64,000 nt of DNA from Batillaria attramentaria (taxonomy: Eukaryota; Mollusca; Gastropoda; Batillariidae): the NCBI GenBank assembly GCA_018292915.2, contig JACVVK020000005.1, positions 2,397,001 to 2,461,000 of the forward strand, given 5' to 3'. This document shows, piece after piece, positions 20,626 through 31,080 of this stretch. The notes under the pieces were generated by a model, which saw only the letters and a list, made by a program, of their open reading frames with translations, ran no database searches and was not told where the DNA came from. Numbering within the stretch: the stretch's first letter is position 1; every line of letters begins with the position of its first letter. Position numbers and translations under genes: made by a program.

Positions 20626-20885
20626 TGACAAATCCTTCTGAACTCTTTTACTGGTGTCCACCGTCGTACCACTCAGATAATTACAGCCTCTCAATCTGGC
20701 ACTGAGCCGACAGAAGACTCGATGCCAAGGGAAAGCAAGGCGCCCGTGATAGTGTCGCTGTCAACTATTGGTTTGGCAGAGCGTCATTTCAACTCCTCGC
20801 GGCCAGTGTAGGTCGTTGTATTGCATTGAGAGCTCTACTTATTCAGACTTTTCGAGCGTGCACAGGCGCTTACAACCGAAGTGCA
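20626..20885 (+). repeat. Unclassified repeat R2, copy 2
   Basis: Tandem neighbour of copy 1. With copy 3 it shares CTGGCACTGAGCC, GCAGAAG-like and ACTCGATG blocks at the left and GTATTGCATTGAGAGCTCTAC at the right. It ends just before an (AAAG)n tract. Confidence 0.7.
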
Positions 20886-21260
20886 AAGAAAGAAAGAAAG
20901 AAAGAACTGAAATGGTAATTTAATAAAAAAAATCAGAAAGGAAAGAAAATGCAAAACGAAAGAAATAAAATGCAACAAGAAGGAAAATAAAATATGTGAA
21001 AAACGAAAGTTATAAACATGATAATACAGATGTCTTCTGTGACAGTAATCTTTATTTTTAAAAAAAAGCGTTTAAAGAGCACTGTTTTCATAGACGAGGT
21101 AACCGCTCTTGTTTATGCACCACAAAGTGTCTTGTGTTTCACTGCTCAGTTTCTTGAGCTTGTTCTTGCGCGTGCGTAGAAGTGCTGTCGAAGATCAAGG
21201 GAGGAGAACTCTCGCGGCACGCAAGAGTCCTAGAGGGCGCTTGTGAGCACTTCTACCCGG
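20886..21260. other. Unassigned sequence with (GAAA)n
   Basis: GAAA-rich microsatellite to about 21000. A weak hairpin pairs AGAAGTGCT (about 21178) with AGCACTTCT (about 21246). No further feature. Confidence 0.35.
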
Positions 21261-21290
21261 CAGCCGCGGTGGCGTAGTGGTTACTTAAAC
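21261..21290 (+). mobile_element. Possible 5' tip of a tRNA-like SINE head
   Basis: GCCGCGGTGGCGTAGTGGTTA resembles a tRNA A-box region, but no B box follows. Only a fragment is claimed. Confidence 0.3.
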
Positions 21291-21538
21291 CTAGGGTAAA
21301 TACGCAGAGAAAGGAAGTTGTGGTTATGATCTGTTGATTTTGTGTGTGGTGCGCGGCCTCTAGTGTTAGGTGTGAATTTGTAAGACAAGCATTAGTCGTT
21401 TATTTGGGAACATTTCCTCAGTTAATCTTGTTTTTGCAATAATTTGAGAAGCATTTTGCCATTCACAGTTCAATGATGCATTACAATCTTGATTACACCG
21501 AAAGAGTAAAAAAAAAAAAAAAATTTAAACCACGAAAC

Positions 21539-21600
<62 letters not shown>

Positions 21601-22766
21601 CATATATATATATATACACACGTGTGTAACGTATATATGTATTACATGTAGCTCTAATACATGTATATTTGTACCTGAGAAGAGATAAGCTCACTGTATT
21701 GTGGCGTATACATGTATGCTGCCAGTGTACCTAGTTTTGTATATGTATATGGCAAAAACAAAACTAAAAAAAACAACACCACCAAAACACTGATTCTTCC
21801 AGAGAACTATTTGTGAGATAAATGAACATATTTTGGGGGAAAGTGCAGCTATAACAAAAACTCACAGCATGTATGAAAAGTAAAATAAATTTAAATCTAA
21901 GTAAATCTCAACATACATTCGGGTGGTGATAGTGTTGTCGGGGGGGGGGGGGGGTGGGGGGAGTGGGGGGGGGGGCTGCTTAATATAGCATGTCATTTCT
22001 ATCTCTTAACGCAGAAATCTAGGCATGTGCATTTGATTTCATCATGGTGGCCAAATTTAAAGTGAATCGTTCTAGTTTTACTAACGGTAAAATTTAGAGG
22101 TCATTGCAGTTCAGACAGCACTTTGAAGTGCGCAAACACAACACACGTGAAATAAGATTCATATTCACCGCACACGAACCAAATATTGCACCACATTTCT
22201 TCTTCTTCTTCTCTCGTCTTCCTCTCTTGAAAACAAAATATAAAAAGAAAAAGATTTTCCCGTGGAGCGGGGAGAGGGAGTGGGGGTGGAGGGGGAGGTG
22301 AAACTGGCATTAAAATTCATACCCGCCACACATAATCAGTTTCCACACCCCACACACAGCTGATTCAAGGTGATACGGTGTGTCCAAACATTGTCAGTTT
22401 CTTTCGCCGCGTCACATAAACAAGCCCCGTGAACGCTGGACAGAAAAGAAAAGTACACAAGCGTCCTCCTAAAAAGATAGCGGCAACATTCGCGTGTGTG
22501 CTTTAGCCCAGGTGGTCTGGTCATTATCGAGAGCATGTGTCGCCTTGTTATGAATATGAAAATCGGGGTTTGTACACCTCGTAAACTGCTCGTGGACACT
22601 GAACGGTCGTGGATTATTCTCGTGTATAATTGTATGACACATCGAGACGGTGTTGTTTGGCTGATGGGGTGTGCGTTTGACTGACTGGTTTGCTGGGGGG
22701 AAGTTGCTGAGAGCGAACATTTTTAGGAAATGGGAGGGGGGGGGGAGGGAGGTAGGCATGATAGGA

Positions 22767-22769
<3 letters not shown>
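21291..22769. other. Unassigned sequence with (TG)n and G-rich tracts
   Basis: (TG)n at 21541-21597, (TA)n at 21604-21615 and G-rich tracts at 21938-21977 with quadruplex potential. Short open frames have no recognisable domain. Confidence 0.4.

Positions 22770-22802
<33 letters not shown>
22770..22802. repeat. (AC)n microsatellite
   Basis: About 32 bp of pure CA. Confidence 0.95.
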
Positions 22803-22804
<2 letters not shown>

Positions 22805-23396
22805 AAACACAAGGTACGATACTAACCCTCACACGAACAAACTTACCAGCCCATCACCACACTATCCAGCCGAAAATAAGGCAAGAATATTAGTGAGGCG
22901 CCACCGGTGCAAAACCCCAAACTTACTATGTAGGAATTGATTTGATGATCCCACAATAGCACTAAACGCTGAAACCACTGAACCGATTTCAATCCCTTCC
23001 CACCCCCCCCCCCCTCAGACCACACCTTCCGTCCCCCGGACACACACACACACACCTGTGCCCTACCCCCAGGGGCTTGCACAGGCAAAGGACACGGCCA
23101 CCGCCCAGCGACGTAGTTCTAAAAGAAAAAAAAAAGTGTCTTCAAAACATGAGAACACTCGGACACGCTTGTGGCTTCTGAGGGCTTCTGAGTCTTTTCT
23201 TCCAAGTCGACTCGGAAATCGACAAAATCAGAGAAACTGTGAGCTCAAGTGGCATGCCTGTACGGGAGAGGGTGGTGTGATTTCAGCGAGAGAATTCTTA
23301 ATTGCTCGTTGGAAACGTCCCATCAACCTGCCGCCCCTCCCCCCAACCCCCCTCTATCCCTCTCACCCCCCCCCCTCCCCTCTCACCCCCGCCCTC

Positions 23397-23399
<3 letters not shown>
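22803..23399. other. Unassigned sequence
   Basis: C-rich patches at 23001-23014 and 23328-23395. No exon or repeat family recognised. Confidence 0.35.

Positions 23400-23465
<66 letters not shown>
23400..23465. repeat. (CA)n microsatellite
   Basis: Uninterrupted CA for about 66 bp. Confidence 0.97.
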
Positions 23466-23467
<2 letters not shown>

Positions 23468-24509
23468 ACTTTGTAAGCATTGTTATCTGGCTACACTGAT
23501 GAGTTTTGCGATGCCGTAAGATTTTACGTAGCCTGCGGAAAGCCTGTAACAATTGTTGAAGCCAATATCTGGCTTTTTTTGGACAGGGGAGCGGGGAGGT
23601 TTGTGTGTGTGTTTGGGGGGGGGGGAGGGGGAGGGGGTTAATGGGTTCGTATCATTTACAGAAAAATGTACCCACCCACCCACCCCCCAAGAGAGGAATA
23701 ATGAGGAGGAAGATTTCACGTTTCAATTTGGACCATTCAGTTTAAAGAAATTCATGAAATAATAAACCCCATTAAACACATAATCACAAATAAATACCTC
23801 CATGAAATAAAATAAGTGAATACATTAAATAAATAAATGTAACAAATAAATGAATGAACGAAATGAATAAATAAATGAAATGAATGAATAGATGAAATAA
23901 ATAACTCCAAATATATAGCCAGAGAATTCCGTGGAACATAACACAGAGAAGACAAGACCAGACTCAACTCAAGGCAGCATCTAAAGCTGTCACATTAATT
24001 CTACCCGCCCCTCTCCTCGCCCACTCTAACCTTGCCATGGTCCCAGCATTAAGAGGCTAAAGAAGGGTATACCCACTGGGTGGTGTCGCCAATTAACCCG
24101 CATCAAACTGCGACAAGAAGTCACGTGAGGAGGTCCCAGCAGGCACCGCGCGGGCCGGAGGAAAATGGGTAATTAACGGCGGCACTTACCTGTTTTTGTG
24201 GACACCTGCACACCCGGAAGAGCTGAACTCCAGGTGTGGGGTGTGGAGGGATGTGCAAGAGGTAATGAGACGAACACACCTGTCAAAACTGTTACGGCTG
24301 GCATAACCCGTTACGCAGCGGCTTTCCCGTTCCAAATGACTGACTGACTTTCGCTTGGATCTCAGTCTAAGATCCATTATAAGATCTAAGACACGGTTCT
24401 TCAGTTTAGAAAAAAAATAGCTCATGGTCAAGGAATCAGTTGTGTTCAGGTGGACTGTTTAGTTAGGGTAGCTGTCTTGTCCCCCCCCCCCCGCTCCCCC
24501 CCCTCCCCC
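23466..24509. other. Unassigned sequence, AAAT/GAAT-rich at 23755-23905
   Basis: A decayed AAATAAATG-type microsatellite spans 23755-23905. 24005-24185 is non-repetitive, with CACGTGAG and two AATTAAC blocks; it looks more constrained than its surroundings, but nothing proves function. A C tract lies at 24481-24515. Confidence 0.35.
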
Positions 24510-24515
24510 CCCCCC

Positions 24516-24592
24516 GATAATCTGCCCATTAGAGCCGCCTGTAATCACTCTTGTGGCTACGACGTTAAACCCCAACTAACCAACCATAAAAA
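24516..24592 (+). mobile_element. SINE 3'-end fragment
   Basis: CTTGTGGCTACGACGTTAAACCCC followed by an (AACC/AACT)n tail is a typical SINE 3' end. It shares ACGTTAAAC with SINE-A but has a different tail, so it is another family. Confidence 0.5.
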
Positions 24593-25711
24593 TTAAATAG
24601 TTCTTTCTTCTACGCACCCTATTCGCGCCCACGCCGTTGCACGAATGGTAACGAGACTTCACGAGACAGTAAACAATGTATTATTTCTAAGAGTTGTTGT
24701 TGTTGTTTGTTTGTTTGGTTGTTTGGGTTTTTGTTTTTGTTTTTTGTTGTTGTTTGTTTGTTTGTTGTTGTTTTGTTGTTGTTTTTTTGGGGGGAAGGGG
24801 GTAACTCTGAGATAAATAATGTGAGGGGGGGGGGGGAGCGGTCGTGACTCTGAGATAAATAATGTGACTTTTTTGTGTGCTCGTGTAATCAGCACGTGAT
24901 CATAACCAAAGATGGCGCCCTTCCTTGTTATGCGAAAACGTTTCATTCAGGTTGTACTGACCAACAACAACAACAACAACAACAAACCGCAGTTATTAAT
25001 TCTAGAAGATTATACGAAAAACACTGTAATCTTTTGGCCAGTTTAACTACTCATCTCGACACACACGTCCGCCTGAACGGAAAACCCCTTCCGCCCAAGC
25101 TCACTGCTCACAAAATTCACCTGCAATACAATACCGTTTTCACTCGTCCGCGGTGCAAAACCCCATGAACATCAAAGAAACACATTCGCAGCGTATGTCA
25201 ACAGGACTCTACCCGTCAGATGCCTCAGAAATATACAGTATACCCCCCGAATACTGACAGCCACACCTTTTTGGGGGCCCTTTGAGGTCGTTTAGAGCTT
25301 AATTAAGAGACCTTTGAGGAGGTCTTAAAGCGACACGAGAAGAATGGTGAATCGTCAACAGAGCGAAAGACAATACTCGCAGGTGCGCTTGCGTTGTTGC
25401 TCACACACCAGGTGAGCAAATGAAGCTCTGTTGCAAGGGGACCGGGAGCGGACACGCTTTCAGCGTTGCGTGGGTGACCGTTCACAGAGCTGCATGGTCA
25501 CACTTGGCTGCGTCGGAGGCAGCGGGGAGGGTGACCTGTGCTGGGATGTGGCAGGAAGTCCCAAGATACCTCTTGAAGTTGGAATGGACACAACTGGGTT
25601 AGCGGTTCGTATCCAGTCTAACTCTTACCTTGTCTCTGGGGATGGTTACCGAATCGACTGAAATCTCACGATACCTAGGGTACCGTGAGAACGGAAGGCA
25701 TCCAGTAGGAA
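24593..25711. other. Unassigned sequence; possible promoter-like spot near 24890-24950
   Basis: A TTG-rich tract lies at 24689-24787 and (CAA)n at 24963-24983. AGCACGTGATC (an E-box) is followed 11 bases later by AAAGATGGCGCCC, opening a frame MAPFLVMRKRFIQ up to CAG|GTTGTA. The donor is weak. Downstream frames at 25420-25660 are not recognised. Confidence 0.3.
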
Positions 25712-25862
25712 AGGGTGGGGGGTGTTTTGAGAGTTTAACGTCCTTTTCCACGACGTATGGGGGATATCAAAGACGGGGCAACGGGAAAGGGGCCAGCACA
25801 AATATTTGGCTCCGGCCGGGATTCGAACTCACGACCCGAGCATTGAAAGTCCAACGCGCTGT
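25712..25862 (-). mobile_element. SINE-A, 5'-truncated in the head
   Basis: Tail, body and B box (GTGAGTTCGAATCCC) are present. The head ends after AGTCCAACGC and passes into GCTGTGTGTGTG, so the A box is absent. No clear target duplication is seen. Confidence 0.85.
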
Positions 25863-26100
25863 GTGTGTGGGGGTGGAGGGGGGGCATAGTACATAGTGCC
25901 CCCCCCCCCCCCCGTCCTCTATCATCTTGTTTGTCTTCCACTATATGCATGCTGCGTACTTGTTCTCCCAACCATCGACCCCTCCTGAATGGACTGGGAT
26001 CATTAACATGCACACTTGAATATTCATGCAACTGTGTGCACACGAAGCGAGATTGGCACCTTAAACCCCATCCAAATTCCTGTTCACCAATGGATTTGAA
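25863..26100. other. Unassigned sequence
   Basis: G- and C-rich tracts (25868-25914), then mixed sequence. Confidence 0.35.
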
Positions 26101-26117
26101 CCCGTACCTCAGGATCC

Positions 26118-26327
26118 ACCCGGGATAGCCGGATGGTAGAGCGTTGGGCTGTCAATGCTCGGGTCGTCAGTTCGAATCCCGGCTGGGGCCAAATATTTGT
26201 ACTGACCCTTTTTTCGCGTTGCCCCGTCTTTGATATCACCCTTACGTGGTGGAAAAGGACGTTAAAGCTCCCAAATACCCACCCACCCCACCCTCGTCTT
26301 TAAAGCTACCCCACCATCACCACACTG

Positions 26328-26393
<66 letters not shown>

Positions 26394-26470
26394 GCCCCCG
26401 TCTTTCATATCACCCTTACGTGGTGGAAAAGGACGTTAAACTCCAAAACACCCACCCCACCCCACCCCAC
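26118..26470 (+). mobile_element. SINE-A insertion with a duplicated 3' end and internal (CA)n
   Basis: A complete SINE-A (head at 26118, GGAAAAGGACGTTAAAG near 26250, ACCC tail) is followed by CTCGTCTTTAAAG, a (CA)n tract at 26331-26391 and a second partial body and tail (CCGTCTTTCATATCACCC to the ACCCC tail at 26470). The whole block lies between identical 17-mers CCCGTACCTCAGGATCC at 26101-26117 and 26471-26487. The duplicated 3' end was therefore part of the inserted unit or arose inside it. Confidence 0.9.
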
Positions 26471-26487
26471 CCCGTACCTCAGGATCC

Positions 26488-27391
26488 GTAGGAGAACGCC
26501 TAAACCACTACGCCAAAGCCCCTCCCTTGACGTGGGAGGAAAACTCACTCCTCTGCACATCGCAACTCCCCCTTTACAAGTTGTCAATACCTATTCAGGT
26601 ACATCTACACACCAGTCGCTTCCTGTTCCGAAACATAACCCCCGAACAGCGACCGTCCCCCGCGCACACGGCCAATTAAAATGGACGCTCCCTTACAAGG
26701 GAGAAAGACTTTTCCGTCATCTGTTATTTCCAGTTTCTGCGTCCGGTCTCTAGTTCTCACTCCCAACAAACACTCGCCCATAAAACACGAGCCAAGAAGA
26801 TTTCCGAAAAGCGAGCCTCTGCCACAAAGTTGTCCAACAAGGAGGGTGTTCTCTCCTGGGCGCATCCAGTTTTTTTGGAATGGGGGCTTCTTCTTTTGTT
26901 TTTTTTTTTTAAAGAGTGTGAGTACAGAGGTGAGTGTGTGTGTGTGGGGGGGGGGGGGAGGGGGAGGGGGGGGGGCTAAATAGGGAAGGGATGTTCTGTG
27001 AAGTCTGTCGAATCGAATTAACATGAGAATTAACACGAGCAGCTTGAGAAGGGGGTGGTGGTGGTGGTGGGGGGGGGGTCTGAAATTTGAACATTGAGTG
27101 TTCAGCTATTGCACATGCGAAACCAATTTTAAAAAAAAAAAACTGGCTTAGAATCTTATTTCAAGTTTTTTTCATTCTTATTTTGTTTCGAGCTGTGAGT
27201 CCAAAGGCGATTTTCCATTCTATACCTGTTATTTAATGGACAATAAAGTATTTTTGAATTTGAATAGAGCTTATGTAATCATATACTACGACTACTATTA
27301 CTACTACTACTACTAATTTATATATATAATGTGTGTTCTGTGCCTTGAAACTGCATGCTGGAAGTCTAGCTGTTGTGGTTCTTTGAGGAAG
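26488..27391. other. Unassigned sequence with T, G and (GGT)n tracts
   Basis: T run near 26901, G-rich 26945-26974 and 27053-27078, and (CTA)n near 27290-27313. At 27230-27266, ATTTAATGGACAATAAAG plus TATTTTTGAATTTGAAT resembles a non-LTR retroelement 3' end, but no coding part is seen upstream. Confidence 0.4.
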
Positions 27392-27398
27392 GGGTCGT

Positions 27399-27400
27399 GT

Positions 27401-27472
<72 letters not shown>
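27399..27472. repeat. (GT)n microsatellite
   Basis: About 72 bp of pure GT, followed by a (TAG)n patch to 27501. Confidence 0.97.
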
Positions 27473-27473
<1 letters not shown>

Positions 27474-27501
27474 TACTAGTAGTAGCAGTAGTAGCAGTAG
27501 T

Positions 27502-27894
27502 ACAACACTCCCTACCCCCTTCCCCCCCTTCCGCCATTCCCCACTCCCCGCCCTCCACAAATCTGGGTCCACCTTTGCTTTGCTGTGTCGCAAAGTCGGC
27601 AAATAAGGGGGTGATCTTCCCTTCGCGAATAATGGTCACGACGTGTTCCGTATTTACCGCGAGGTGGCGCTCTGCAAACACTGGCTGTGTGGAGTAATGT
27701 CCCTTGACTTTGGTGACTGCCCCTGAAATAAAATGTTTATAGGCTCTTTAAAGGCCCACCCCTCACTTCCTGTGGGTGTTGAGGGTGTTGGGGAGGGGTT
27801 CTTTGGTGCATGGTTCCTTTAAAACGATGCCGGGATCTGTCAGATGTTACTTGTATGCAGTTTATCGTAGCCGAACATTATGTAGGGAGGATGA
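27502..27894. other. Unassigned sequence
   Basis: C-rich patch 27510-27550, then mixed sequence; nothing recognised. Confidence 0.35.
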
Positions 27895-27895
27895 A

Positions 27896-27964
<69 letters not shown>

Positions 27965-27991
27965 TGTCTGTCTGTCTGTCTCTCTCCCTCT
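27895..27991. repeat. (TG)n-(TCTG)n compound microsatellite
   Basis: TG to about 27962, TCTG to about 27980, then TC. It directly abuts a truncated SINE-A. Confidence 0.96.
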
Positions 27992-28103
27992 CCGGGCTGG
28001 GGCCAAATATTAGTGCTGGCTTTTTCATCGTTGCCCGTCTTTGATATCAACCGTACTAGTATGTGGTGGAAAAGGACGTTAAACTCCTAAACACCCACCC
28101 ACC
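27992..28103 (+). mobile_element. SINE-A, 5'-truncated just before the body
   Basis: Starts at CCGGGCTGGGGCCAAATATT, so both Pol III boxes are missing, and runs to an (ACCC)n tail. It is placed at the end of a microsatellite. Confidence 0.85.
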
Positions 28104-28214
28104 TTCCCTCTGTCTCTGTCTCTCTCTGGTTTCTAGGCGCTTGTCGTGAACTGTGTTGTACACTGGACATGGTTTTGCTACCAGATGTTATTGTAACCCC
28201 CTGCGTGCGTGCGC

Positions 28215-28318
<104 letters not shown>

Positions 28319-28561
28319 CAACACGTTTTAGACATTTCGAAGTTTTAGTCTTAACTTTCTCTCTCTCGCTCTCACAGATTATTTGAGACAAAAATAATTC
28401 TTTCATTCCAAGATTTGAAAAGGCCGGATAACACATAAACAGAAGTTTAACAGAACACACAATTTAAACGAAAAACATGATGAACAAAAGTTACAATATC
28501 ACCAAAATGTTCAAAGCACTTGTTACTATGTGCTCAAGATGGCTGATGCAAAGACCTATAG

Positions 28562-28619
28562 ATCTATATGAATACTATACGACTATATATATATATAGTC
28601 GTATAGTATTCATATAGAT
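28562..28619. repeat. 58-nt perfect palindrome
   Basis: The left half 28562-28590 is the exact reverse complement of 28591-28619, centred on (AT)n. The outer arms contain ATCTATATGAATACTATACG and its complement. It would form a cruciform or a 29-bp RNA hairpin stem. Confidence 0.95.
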
Positions 28620-28919
28620 GAATGATATATATATATATGACTCGTATATGACTGTACATATAAGGAATATAGCAATTGAGCAAACCCCACTAAACCCATT
28701 TTGTGAGGTAAAGAGTTCAAAGAGAAAAAAAATCATGTATAAACACAAAACCCACGCGTGCCGCTAGCCTTTGAAACTTGTACATAAATGTATATTACAC
28801 TTCACATGATACACGCACTTCATACGAAGTCTTGACCATAATTCTCCACGCTACCTCAGAACAGCCCTATAACTTTAAGAGAGGTTTACCCACTGACGTC
28901 ATATGACCTTGATTACGTA
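28620..28919. other. Unassigned AT-rich sequence
   Basis: A further TA-rich patch at 28624-28650 and mixed sequence with no recognised feature. Confidence 0.35.
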
Positions 28920-29645
28920 GTTGAACGAAAGCAGAACTCTTTAGAACCGGAGGACATAAAAAGTCTATGAATTCTGACTGTCTAGTCACAAAGTCAAGGT
29001 AGAGTGGCGAAGCCATGATGAAAAGGCGGAAAAAAGAAACAAAGAAGGAGAGCAAGAAGAAAAAAAATTCTGACAGTCGAGTCATAAAGTCAGTAGGGCA
29101 ATGGATAAGCCCCCCTCCCCCCCTCAATGACACAAACAAAGAAACAAACAAAGAAACAAACAAACAACATTAAAGCGAGGACACAGAACTCTATCATACT
29201 ATCTGGCCATAATGTCTGGGGGATAGGGGATACTCCCCACTTCCTGTACACTCCCCCCTCCGCGCACCCCCCGAAAAAAAGCAAGCAAACAAACAAACCA
29301 AGAAAGCGAGGACCAAAAAACTCTGTTATCCTGACTGTCTGGCCACAATGTCCGGGGAGGAAGGAGGGGGGGGGGGATACACCCTCCCCCTCTTCTCCCC
29401 CCGCCCCTTAAAAAAAGAAAAGAGAAAAAAAGGGACACAAAAAGACCGTGAGGACTTGAAACTCTATTAGTCTTGACTCTACGGGGGAATACCCCCACCC
29501 TCACGTCCCCCTACCCATCACCCCCCACACCCACCCCGACCCCATAAAAAAAACATACAGCAAGAGTATAAAGTTCTATCAATTCTGACTCTAGCGTCAC
29601 ACTGTCAGTGGAGAGCGGATAAGCCCCCATAAAAAGAACACGTAC
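28920..29645. repeat. Diverged tandem repeat, about six units of 110-145 bp
   Basis: Landmark TCTGACTGTCT(A/G)GTCACAAAGTC and its variants recur near 28973, 29068, 29191, 29328, 29470 and 29580. Several are preceded by GCGAGGAC and AACTCT and followed by GGATAAGCCCCC or GATACTCCCC, then a purine (CAAA/GAAA) spacer. Confidence 0.75.
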
Positions 29646-30010
29646 AAATGAAGAGGGGGATGTAAAAGTGAAGCGAAGAACGACGCCACCCCGTCAACAA
29701 TGTGGTTTCTCTCGTATTTCGACGTCCGCCTAAAGCTTGGCACGAGAACTGTTGACAATTCAAACATGTGTAGATGCCATAAACCGACGCCCGACGTCAA
29801 ACGGTCAAAAGGGCCAAGTGCGTACCAAACACCACGGCTGCTAAGGCACTTTTTCCCGAACGAGGATACAGCGCCTAATGGACGTCGCCGCTCAAATCGA
29901 GCAGGTCTCAGGTTTGGCGACGGGACGCGATGTAGATAACGACATGTGTAGTCGCTGTTGTTGCAGTGCTGTCGCCGTACGTCGTGGTGTGGTGGGGGAC
30001 TTCTGACGCG

Positions 30011-30418
30011 TTCCTGTTCCAGGGGCCGCGCCTATCTTTTTCCCTGCAACGACGCCCAAATCGGGCTAACCGAGACCGGGCTGAGCTTAGTAATGCCTAA
30101 GAAGGGGGAAAAAATCAAAATACTTGGTGACAAGAAAAGTGGACAGTTGCAAACAACTTTGAGGTCCCCCGTGTTATTTCACAGTGTGCACAGAAGCTGT
30201 GTGCTCTGCACAGAAGCTTTGTGCTCTGCCACGAAAAATGCGTGCTTGTTGCGGCAAGGGAGACAACTCAAAGTTGTTCCGCAAATGTCCACTTTCCTTG
30301 TCACCGAGTATTTTTTATTTTTTCCTTCTTAGGCATTGCTAAGCTCAGCCCGGTCTCGGTTAGCCCCGATTTGGGCGTCGTCGCAGGGGATAGAGAAGCG
30401 CGGCCCCTGGAACAGGAA
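30011..30418. mobile_element. Foldback element with ~153-bp inverted arms
   Basis: 30011-30163 and 30267-30418 are imperfect reverse complements. The termini TTCCTGTTCCAGGGGCCGCG (30011-30030) and its exact complement (30399-30418) match fully, as do long internal blocks such as AACCGAGACCGGGCTGAGCTTAG. The 103-bp loop contains a direct repeat of GCACAGAAGCT(G/T)TGTGCTCTG. There is no coding capacity and no clear target duplication. It could be a MITE, a foldback transposon or a hairpin-RNA locus. Transcribed, it would give a long double-stranded RNA stem. Confidence 0.85.
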
Positions 30419-30657
30419 TGCTTCTGGCGATGTCGTATTGGGGGTGTAGGTTGGACCGCTCCTTGCCTTGTGACACTGCAAAAACATGCGTTTCCTATTT
30501 CATTGTGAGAAGGTGTCGCGGCGGGCCAGGGCCGTGTGCACGTCGAGCATCCGACGCAGTTGATATCGTCTCTTTTTTTTTCTCTCCTTACAGTTCAGTT
30601 CAGATCAAGACAATATCTCGTCTGAACGTTATGCACTTTTAGTTTCGAGAATGTGAC
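30419..30657. other. Unassigned sequence
   Basis: TTTTTTTTCTCTCCTTACAG at 30574-30593 is a strong splice-acceptor-like sequence. The 20-codon frame after it (FSSDQDNISSERYALLVSRM, then stop) could be a terminal exon, but no other evidence supports it. Confidence 0.25.
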
Positions 30658-30699
<42 letters not shown>

Positions 30700-31073
30700 G
30701 TGTTGTATAGGCGCTTTACCCAATTTCATGACTCGGCTCAAACTCAAAGCGCCGCGAACTGAACCCAACACGCACGCTCACGTGAATCACACGCATTCTC
30801 TCACACACTGGACATAAACACATTACAATCACGTGGTGCGAAGGGTCTGCTCAGCTATTTAAATTTCGGAATTTAGAATTGCATTTATTTTTCAAATTTG
30901 CTGGACTGAACATTTCCAAAGCAGAGGTGGGAAGAAGCCGGAGTACCCGGAGAGAACCCCCGACGATCGGCCCGAATGAACGGTGTTACATACTAGAAGG
31001 AAACATTTTTTGCCCCGCGTGGGACTCGAACCCCTGACCTCTCGCATTGGTGACCACCGACCGCCCCGGCAGC
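30658..31073 (-). mobile_element. SINE-B, near full length, A box deleted
   Basis: On the minus strand it has the B box GGTTCGAGTCCC, the core, GGAAATGTTCAGTCC, CACGTGATTGTAATGTGTTT and GGCGCTTTGAG, a GTAAAGCGCCTATACAAC end and an (ATT)n tail. Compared with 60117-60522 the head lacks about 20 nt between GGTGA and CCACCGACCG, removing the A box. This copy probably cannot start Pol III transcription. Confidence 0.92.
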
Positions 31074-31080
31074 TGTCAAC

